Shown here in pieces: positions 7,617-16,384 of a stretch of 16,384 nt of DNA. The DNA is taken from positions 1-16,384 of the forward strand of contig NW_025955650.1 in the NCBI RefSeq assembly GCF_022376445.1, in the 5' to 3' direction. The stretch is from Fomitopsis serialis (Eukaryota > Basidiomycota > Agaricomycetes > Polyporales > Fomitopsidaceae). The notes under the pieces are model-generated. The model saw only the letters and a program-made list of their open reading frames with translations, made no database searches and was not told where the DNA came from. A program made the position numbers and the translations under genes. Each line of letters starts with the position of its first letter. Position 1 is the stretch's first letter.

Positions 7617-8298
7617 ATGCAGTCTACCGACAGCGCTACGAGCGATAGTATTGCTGCTACTAGTAGCGTACGTCGCACGCCGTCCACTGTCTCGGCCTGT
7701 AACTGAATGAATTTCTGTCTAGGATACACGTATCATTCCACGGACATCCGCCCCCATCGCTGTCCCAGCCTGTATTCCACACTTCTTGTACCACGGCCAG
7801 TATGTCAGCACACAGTACTACGGCTTCGGCATCGGGAGCGCCGATGAATGGGCCCGACTAAGCCGCGTGCTCGGGTTGCCGGAGGAGTTCGGACCGGAGA
7901 TCGCGGCCCGAATAACTGAAAGGATCAAGCAGCTTGTGGGCTTCGAACCCAGATTCGCATGCGGTCTCTTCATGAAAGACGCACCTGAACCACTGCGCAA
8001 GGCTGCAGAGGTATACGCTGCCGAAGAATTTGATTGGGAGCGGTCGCGACTGGAACCTGACAGCCCCGAGTATCTCAAGGTGAAGCTCAAACCCACGCTT
8101 GTGGTGCAGGTTCTGGTGCTGTGCAGAGCCAAGAATGAGAAAGTGGACGAGAAACGGAAGTTGCCTACGGAGGGGCAGCTCGATCGAATGAAGCGTTGGT
8201 TGGCGGAGGCTGACATCTATGATGAGCCGTGTTGGTGGGGCAGTTCCAGGCCTTCCAAGCCTCCCACCGAAGTAGACTCCGACTCGGAGTCGGACTAG
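7617..8298 (+). CDS. Unassigned two-exon gene
   Basis: Exon 1 (7617-7667) encodes 17 polar residues, MQSTDSATSDSIAATSS. A GTACGT donor starts a 55-base intron (7668-7722) with branch-like CTGAA and acceptor GTCTAG. Exon 2 (7723-8298) gives 191 more, for a total of 208 residues. The phase is preserved and no intron is needed elsewhere. Exon 2 carries a compact globular-looking region (YYGFGIGSADEWARLSRVLG, GPEIAARITERIKQLVGFEP, YLKVKLKPTLVVQVLVLC) and ends in an acidic Ser/Asp/Glu tail. There is no signal peptide or membrane segment, and I recognise no family; it resembles the many basidiomycete-specific hypothetical proteins. The frame is also open from an ATG at 7521, which would add 32 residues, but the TATA box at 7499 argues for 7617. 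The next gene, on the same strand, starts 318 bases later. That it is a real gene is fairly sure; its function is unknown. Confidence 0.65.
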
Positions 8299-8615
8299 GT
8301 CGATCTAGTATACTTAGGACATATGTTGGGGTCGTTAAGTACGGCTTGTAACGTGGTATCATTACTCACGACGTGGATAGTCGCAGCGTTCCCGGTCAAT
8401 GGTTCAAGTTGATAGTGCCGAGCGCGAGATTGGCGCACATGTTCCTGAATAAGCGCCAAAGGGACGCAAGTTAGGAAACTCACGCAGCCCAACTCTTTCG
8501 AACACTCGAGCTTGTATTCTGGGCCTCTTCATCGCTTCCTTGGCCTCTGCGAGTCGACGACGACATATTCACTCTTTTACAGTTGCAGCATTCGCTACTG
8601 GTCGTGATTAGGCAT
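8299..8615. other. Intergenic stretch before the GTPase gene
   Basis: This should contain the terminator of the 7617-8298 gene and the promoter of the GTPase gene. I see no clear TATA box; an inverted CCAAT pentamer (ATTGG) lies at about 8429-8433. No gene was seen. Confidence 0.4.
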
Positions 8616-10502
8616 ATGCCCTTCGTGCAAGTGCTGCGGCCGTTCAGTCGCTGCACTTGTCGGCAAAGCGCTTTCTCTTTCCAGCGGACAAGTCGGTCGC
8701 TGTCAACCACGACAAAAGACACCGAGGCAGCGGAAGCGGAGAATGACTTGGATGCACTGCGGCGGAAGCGAAGGACAGAGTGGAAGAGACGGCAGAATGT
8801 AAGTGTGCCAGAAAGGCTCGTGGAACCCATACTTCTTGCATTCACTGCTGGTATATATATCTGAAGGCTTGACCGCAGGGGCAAACATTTCTCGACCACA
8901 TAGTCGTCCGTGTCCGTGGAGGTGCGTGCCGCCGACGGGTCATGCAGTACCTGCTCACTTCTACGGTGCTCAGGAAAGGGTGGCGACGGGTGCGTCGCGT
9001 TCAATCGCGAGAAGTTCAAGCCCTACGGACCGCCGTCTGGCGGGAATGGCGGGCGCGGCGGAGATGTCTACATCATGGCGACACCGCATCTCACTACCCT
9101 ATCGTCCGTGTCGTCTCGAATACGAGGGCAGGCAGGAGGCACTGGGCAAGGTACTTGGCAGAACGGGAAGAACGCACCGCCAACCATCATCAGGGTTCCA
9201 GTCGGTACCATTGTGCGTGAACTCTCGCGCGACGACCCACGACGAGCCAGAGACGAGTACGAGGCCGAGGAGGAAGCGCTGCAAGGGCTCGATCCAGAGG
9301 AACGCAAGAAGCAACTGCGCGCACGGAGATGGGCGCACTACCCGACGTACGAGGACGAGAACATGGAGCGCAGCTTCTTCAAGGAAGCTGAGCGTGCGCT
9401 GTATCGCGAAGAGCGCGAGCGGAGGCACTTGCGGCGACAGAAGGCCATGAGCCCTATCTACCTCGACCTCGAGAAGTCGGGTGAGCCGGAAGACAATGAC
9501 GTGGATCTGAACGCCCCGCTGGGCCACCGAAGACCGGACACCATGGGCCATCTCATCGCGGCGGGCGGGCACGGCGGAGTGGGCAACCCGCACTACCTGT
9601 CGACGGAGAACCGCTCGCCGAAGTTTGCCACCCGCGGGTTGGATGGCGAGCGTATCTCCCTGTCGCTTGAGCTCAAGCTCCTGGCGGACATCGGCCTCGT
9701 TGGCATGCCGAACGCCGGGAAGAGCACCCTTTTGCGGGCGCTGACCGGCGGACGCGCCAAGACGGAGGTGGCGGGGTATGCGTTCACGACTCTCAACCCT
9801 GTCGTAGCTGTCATACGCGTTGCAGACGACGGTAGCTTCCAGGGCTCGGACGGCACTGTCTACGACGAGACTTGGGTAGAGGCTCAGCACGAAAAAGAAC
9901 TTATGGAAAGCGGCGCGCTTGCTGACGCACTCACGCGGAACCAGGCGCGGGCAGCCGAGGAAGATGACCCGCTCGAGTCGTTCCGCTTCACAGTCGCGGA
10001 CAACCCGGGGCTCATCGCGGAGGCGTCGTCGAACGTCGGCCTCGGCCACTCCTTCCTCCGGGCAATCGAGCGCTCGCACGCGCTGGTATATATCGTGGAT
10101 CTCTCGTCGCCTGCGCCGTGGGACGAGCTGCGGGTGCTCCGGGACGAAATCGAGAAATACAAGCCCGGATTGAGCCCGAAGGCACGCATGGTGCTCGCGA
10201 ACAAGGCCGACCTACTTGGAGGCCCGGGCGAGGATGGTCAGGAGGACCCGCACGCTGTGCTGGAGGCCCGCGAGAAGTTGAAGAAGCTAGAAGAGTTTGC
10301 GGAGAGGGAGATGAAAGTGCAGGCTCAGGACCCGGCGGGAAACGTGGTTGGCGAGAGGGCTCCGGACGTCATTCCAATCTCGGCGAAGCATAGTCTGAAC
10401 TTACGCAAAGTCGTGGGGCTGATGCGCAGGTACGTGGAGGAGGCAAGGCGAGAAGAGGACCCGTCGCAGAAGTCGGTGGTCCTGAAGGATGTGTCGAGGT
10501 AA
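8616..10502 (+). CDS. MTG2: Mitochondrial Obg-family GTPase (Mtg2-like)
   Basis: Three exons: 8616-8798, 8879-8921 and 8974-10502, with GT...AG introns of 80 and 52 bases and 584 residues in all. Obg/Mtg2 proteins are GTP-binding factors for late assembly of the large ribosomal subunit, here inferred to be the mitochondrial one. Residues 1-40 are rich in Arg, Ser and Thr with almost no acids, as in a mitochondrial presequence. The Gly-rich Obg fold follows (DHIVVRVRGGKGGDGCVAFN, then GGNGGRGGDV), and is split by a highly charged insert (about 150-205) before it resumes at AAGGHGGVGNP. The GTPase domain shows G1 GMPNAGKS (319-326), G2 around AFTTLNP, G3 DNPGL (about 418), G4 NKAD (about 485) and G5 SAK (about 545). 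A second acidic insert lies between G2 and G3. The ATG at 8616 is the first in frame, since the frame upstream has only a TTG. All exons read through without a frameshift, unlike the next two genes. Confidence 0.93.
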
Positions 10503-10921
10503 CGATAGGGGGCGGCAGACTTTGTTACCTATCTACCTATCCTCGCTTTCGAGCCAGTGACTAAAAAGCGCCATGAGGGTTAGACTGCGAGGATCGTTTC
10601 TGACATTCAGGTCAGTACCAGAGGGTTCAGTTAGTACCTTGCGATTTGTACGGTGCCATTGCTTGCTCACTACTCACACGAACGAACGAAGCACCCTTAC
10701 GAATATATGGAAAGACTGGTGAGTACATATGCTTGCACCGACTACTCGAATAGCCTGTATTGATGAAGCCTACTGGCCAGAAAGCATCAGGTGCAGCTAC
10801 CTCACGTCTGTTAACGCTGCAGAGAACTTGCATCGAAACTGAGAGCCAGTCTCTTTAGTGCGCGGGGCAACATATCTTGTCACTGTGCATCACTTCAAGT
10901 TGCGAAGTGGGATGTCGCCCC

Positions 10922-10971
10922 CAGGTCGCCCCGACCTGACATGACGCCTGTACCAGTGTGGTGTGCCACAC
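10922..10971. repeat. Two adjacent perfect short hairpins
   Basis: The first is a 7-bp perfect stem with a CCC loop (10922-10938); the second is a 6-bp perfect stem with a TGTG loop (10956-10971), 17 bases away. They lie about 315-360 bases upstream of the epimerase start codon and might be binding sites for dimeric regulators or may mean nothing. Confidence 0.5.
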
Positions 10972-11220
10972 GAACAAGTCAGCTGGTCGGCTCTCCATCA
11001 ATTTCAGTAACACAGTTGACCCTTCCAGCCGTCGGACAGGGCAGCCAAAAGGTTGTTGAGCGCCCCGTGACTGATGTGGCAAGGGCGGGCCGTCTGATCG
11101 CGGCGGCGAAATGCCTTCTCGACCTCCGCATCAGCGAGCCATGCGGGGAGTGTGCACAGCGCCCTCCCTTGTGATCGTGGTCGCCCATGCGATGACGACA
11201 GGGCTTATGACTTCTCCCCA

Positions 11221-11228
11221 TTATTAAA
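11221..11228 (+). promoter_or_regulatory. TATA-like element of the epimerase gene
   Basis: TTATTAAA stands 57 bases before the chosen ATG at 11285, a normal place for a fungal TATA element. It is a weak match to the consensus. Confidence 0.3.
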
Positions 11229-11284
11229 GGCGATGTGTTCACCGTGGCATGCGACGACAGCCCCAGTGTCCCCGTTGTCCCAAC

Positions 11285-13007
11285 ATGCGTGTCGCCAGTT
11301 TTCTTGCCGGCCTCGTTGCTCTTGCTTGTCATTCAACAATGAGCCATGCCTGGTGTACCATCGTTAAACCCCTCGACACTATTTGGATCAGTGCCCCTGA
11401 CAAGGTACGTTCATTTGCGGTCGCGGTCAACGGACTGTGCTTAGGTTTTCAGTCGATCAATGCATCCTACTTGCCCCTCGGTGCTACTCAAACGAGTGTA
11501 TGGGTGGAAGACAAGTACGGAGTACCACGGGACTTGGTGCTAGGCGAGTGCTTTAGCCCAGATTCTGCAGTCACGCCGCTCATCAGTCCATAGGTTACGA
11601 CAATACGTCGACCTATTTGGACCCACCTTCGCGGTATATAGTCATTGACCTGCGCTCCAAAAGGATATGAAGTTCAGTTTACCTCCCAGGTACTTTGGTC
11701 CTATTGTGGGCCGTTACGCAAACCGAATCAAGAATGGGACGGTGAGCCTCTCTCGACATATGCGGCATCTCACTGCTTAGTACCTTGGTGCTATTTAGTT
11801 TGAACTTGACAACGTGACGTATTCCATTGACAAGAACGAACACGATGGTCTTAATACATTGCATGGTGCGTTGGTGCGGAGTCTATCGTTGAACATCCCT
11901 GAGAAGGTAATATAGGTGGATCGGTTGGATGGGACTTCCGGCCGTGGTCTGTCGTCGACTGGAGTGAATCCAGCGTTACCTTCTACCTACAAGGTGGGCG
12001 CGGCATCTTTGGCGTCACTCCGTTGCTCATCATGATGTGAAGATGTTGGGGGAAGCATGGAATTTCCTGCTACGGTAGAAGCATACGTGTGTGGCTTTCT
12101 GGCTGTTCCGAAGTCGTGTATACTTATCCTCTATCCATAGGTCACCTACACGCTGTATAACGACGCAGTCTTGACAATTGAGATCAATGCTACTGCTGAT
12201 AAGTGAGACACGATTACGCTTCCTCTTGGTCACATATTTATTGACCTCACTCCAGCGAGACACCCATCATGCTCTCGTCTCATGATTGGTGGAATCTGGA
12301 TGGTTATTATGCATATGATGGCCAGTAAGTTCGCCTATTGCTCCCTGAAGGCCTGCTTCTCATACGTCATATCACCGAAGAAACTCGTCCATCCTGAATC
12401 ACACAGTCTACACCCCGGATGTAACAAGCTACGTGGCTACAGACGGCATTCTGATTCCCACCGGAGAGCTGCCAGGCGTCGAGGGCACGCCGCTCGACTT
12501 CCGGACCGCTCGCACCATCGGGAGCGAACTCGACGAGACTGTCGATATCTGCGGCACAGGCTGCACAGGTGCGTCTACTTTGGATACAGTCGGCGTGACG
12601 CTGAGCCCAGTAACAATGTATCAGGTTATGACACCTGCTTCGTGCGCGACCACAATGGTACCGAGAGCACGCTGGCACTCGAGCTGTACAGTCCTGCATC
12701 TGGGATCAAGCTCAGTGTGAGCTCAGCACAGCACGCCATCCAGTTGTTCACCTGCGACGCCTTTGACGGCTCGATTCCCGCCAAAGCATCGCAGGGCGGG
12801 CTTGACGGTGTCGTTACAGCCAGTATAGGTACGATGCAGTATCGCATAACGTGTGTACTGAGCGCTAATGTATATCACCAGCTGCACCGTGATTGAGATG
12901 GAGGACGTGGTCGACGCGCTCAACAATCCAGAGTGGGGCATTGACGCTATTACGGACCTGACCGACCTTATGCATGGTCAGCAACATACAACTTCACCAT
13001 TGTCTGA
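11285..13007 (+). CDS. Secreted aldose 1-epimerase (galactose mutarotase family)
   Basis: Converts alpha and beta anomers of sugars such as galactose or glucose; here probably extracellular. Twelve exons: 11285-11404, 11453-11543, 11594-11633, 11690-11741, 11799-11865, 11916-11993, 12043-12074, 12141-12202, 12256-12324, 12381-12568, 12625-12828, 12882-13007, about 376 residues. The second ATG of the frame is used because it gives a typical signal peptide (MRVASFLAGLVALACHSTMS). Family motifs appear in order: LPLGA, YFGPIVGRYANRI (about 85-97), NTLHGG with His123, VGWDFR, TPIMLSSHDWWNLDG with His190, ATDGILIPTG, GYDTCFV, and VIEMED with the probable catalytic Glu. His123 and His190 correspond to the catalytic histidines of GalM. 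The usual EGFPG stretch is altered to MEFPA. Oddities: intron 2 has a GC donor (GCGAGT at 11544), and two single-base deletions seem needed, one near 12828 at the last intron and one at 12950-12951, to join the C-terminus ending YAWSATYNFTIV. It converges on MCM4. Confidence 0.87.
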
Positions 13008-13270
13008 GAATGTACCGTATTGTGGTCGACACGACGCGTGCTACGCTGCAGTATACCCATTCGGAAGGCCTCGTGTCACAGCGATCTCTTGTGGCGACCC
13101 TATCCAAGTTGCTGATGCATTTCCGCCTCAGGCGGTAGAGAGCGAACATAAGTATATTATGTCAGGAAAACAATCACAACAATGGCAACAACGATAACGC
13201 TACAGCAAAAAGGTGCCATACTATAAGTACAATCGTACAACCGCAGATACACTGCCACTGGAGACAACAC
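13008..13270. other. Short convergent intergenic region
   Basis: These 263 bases lie between the stop codons of two convergent genes and must hold both 3' ends. Only A/T-rich patches (about 13150-13240) that could serve as polyadenylation regions are visible; there is no strong hairpin or gene. Confidence 0.4.
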
Positions 13271-16141
<2,871 letters not shown>

Positions 16142-16384
16142 CTGTTCAAAACAGGTCAGCAAGGTTTCAAATCAGAGTATATCCTTGCTATCTCCACGTT
16201 CCAGCTGTTGTAGAAACGTAGACCGCTCGCGGGCGGGAATTTGTGTAGCGGGGTTTTGGCTGGCGAGTTGGCCGATGGCTGGTGAAGTCACACACTCGCC
16301 ACAGCCCACCGTTGCCGCTCAGAGATGTGTTCTCTGGCTCGACTTTGACACCAGTCTCGCCCACGGCGACCGTCGGCCCAAGCC
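16142..16384 (-). other. MCM4 upstream intron and probable N-terminal exon, open to the right edge
   Basis: The first clear MCM4 exon begins at 16141 after a good acceptor (TTTTGAACAG) with a branch-like CTGAC. There is no ATG on the minus strand anywhere in 16142-16384, so the start codon lies outside the window. One frame is open from the edge to 16198 (VAVGETGVKVEPENTSLSGN near the edge); its phase fits a 56-base intron at 16197-16142, though the donor (GTGGAG) is weak. Another frame holds a Ser/Pro-rich piece, PSANSPAKTPLHKFPPASG, typical of the disordered MCM4 N-terminus. Either could be coding if a frameshift lies here too; the junction is unresolved. Confidence 0.4.

Larger units (their letters stand above)
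10503..11284. other. Intergenic region upstream of the epimerase gene
   Basis: Nearly 800 bases without a convincing gene; frames on both strands lack domains. Two hairpins lie side by side: CAGGTCG-CCC-CGACCTG at 10922-10938 and GTGTGG-TGTG-CCACAC at 10956-10971. A TATA-like TTATTAAA is at 11221-11228, about 57 bases before the epimerase start. The region should carry the 3' end of the GTPase transcript and the epimerase promoter. Confidence 0.45.

Noticed and set aside
7424..7729. Minus-strand frame with a hydrophobic helix (LLVAAILSLVALSVDCISIL)
   Set aside because: It lies antisense to the first exon, intron and promoter of the 7617 gene, starts only at GTG, and has no partner exon; the plus-strand gene explains the region better.
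8395..8425. tRNA T-loop-like string GGTTCAAGTT
   Set aside because: The flanking bases do not form a 5-bp T stem and there is no acceptor or anticodon arm.
9099..10079. 326-codon minus-strand frame opposite the GTPase
   Set aside because: It is an antisense shadow of a clearly identified GTP-binding domain in GC-rich DNA.
12829..12881. Reading through the last epimerase intron as coding (YHQLHRD end)
   Set aside because: It loses the conserved VIEMED motif; donor, CTAAT branch point, acceptor and length all support an intron.

Overview
The window looks like nuclear DNA of a filamentous basidiomycete, most likely an agaricomycete. The genes are split by many short introns (48 to 82 bases, mostly GT...AG with CTNAY-like branch points), intergenic distances are small in the right half, and the proteins are eukaryotic housekeeping or secreted fungal types. 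The species cannot be told from the sequence.

Left part (1-4115): gene-poor. A protein-like open frame on the minus strand runs off the left edge (275 to 1). From about 655 to 3965 the DNA is mostly low-complexity, GC-rich, loosely four-base-phased sequence whose G-rich strand switches back and forth in blocks. It also holds a perfect 20-bp tandem duplication, a GAGGGC hexamer tract and, at 4019-4113, a GGGTAC hexamer cluster. The many long overlapping reading frames here (Arg/Pro/Ala/Ser-rich) are by-products of composition.

Middle part (4116-7500): AT-richer. It carries one unassigned small acidic protein gene on the minus strand (4567-5199) with a TATA-like element upstream. The remaining 2 kb has no convincing gene, only a possible exon and a pair of short diverged repeats.

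Right part (7500-16384): a compact gene block. In order it holds an unassigned two-exon gene (+, 7617-8298), a mitochondrial Obg-family GTPase like yeast Mtg2 (+, 8616-10502), a secreted aldose 1-epimerase (+, 11285-13007, twelve exons, one intron with a GC donor), and the MCM4 subunit of the replicative helicase (-, 16141-13271, N-terminus towards or beyond the right edge). The epimerase and MCM4 converge. These genes serve unrelated processes (mitochondrial ribosome assembly, extracellular sugar metabolism, DNA replication); nothing suggests an operon or functional cluster.

The most notable result is that MCM4, although its amino-acid sequence is well conserved throughout, is broken by eleven apparent one-base frameshifts. 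The epimerase has two, and the GTPase none. Several lie in homopolymers or short GC runs, so uncorrected sequencing errors are the simplest explanation; a young pseudogene is the alternative. I found no clearly novel biological system.
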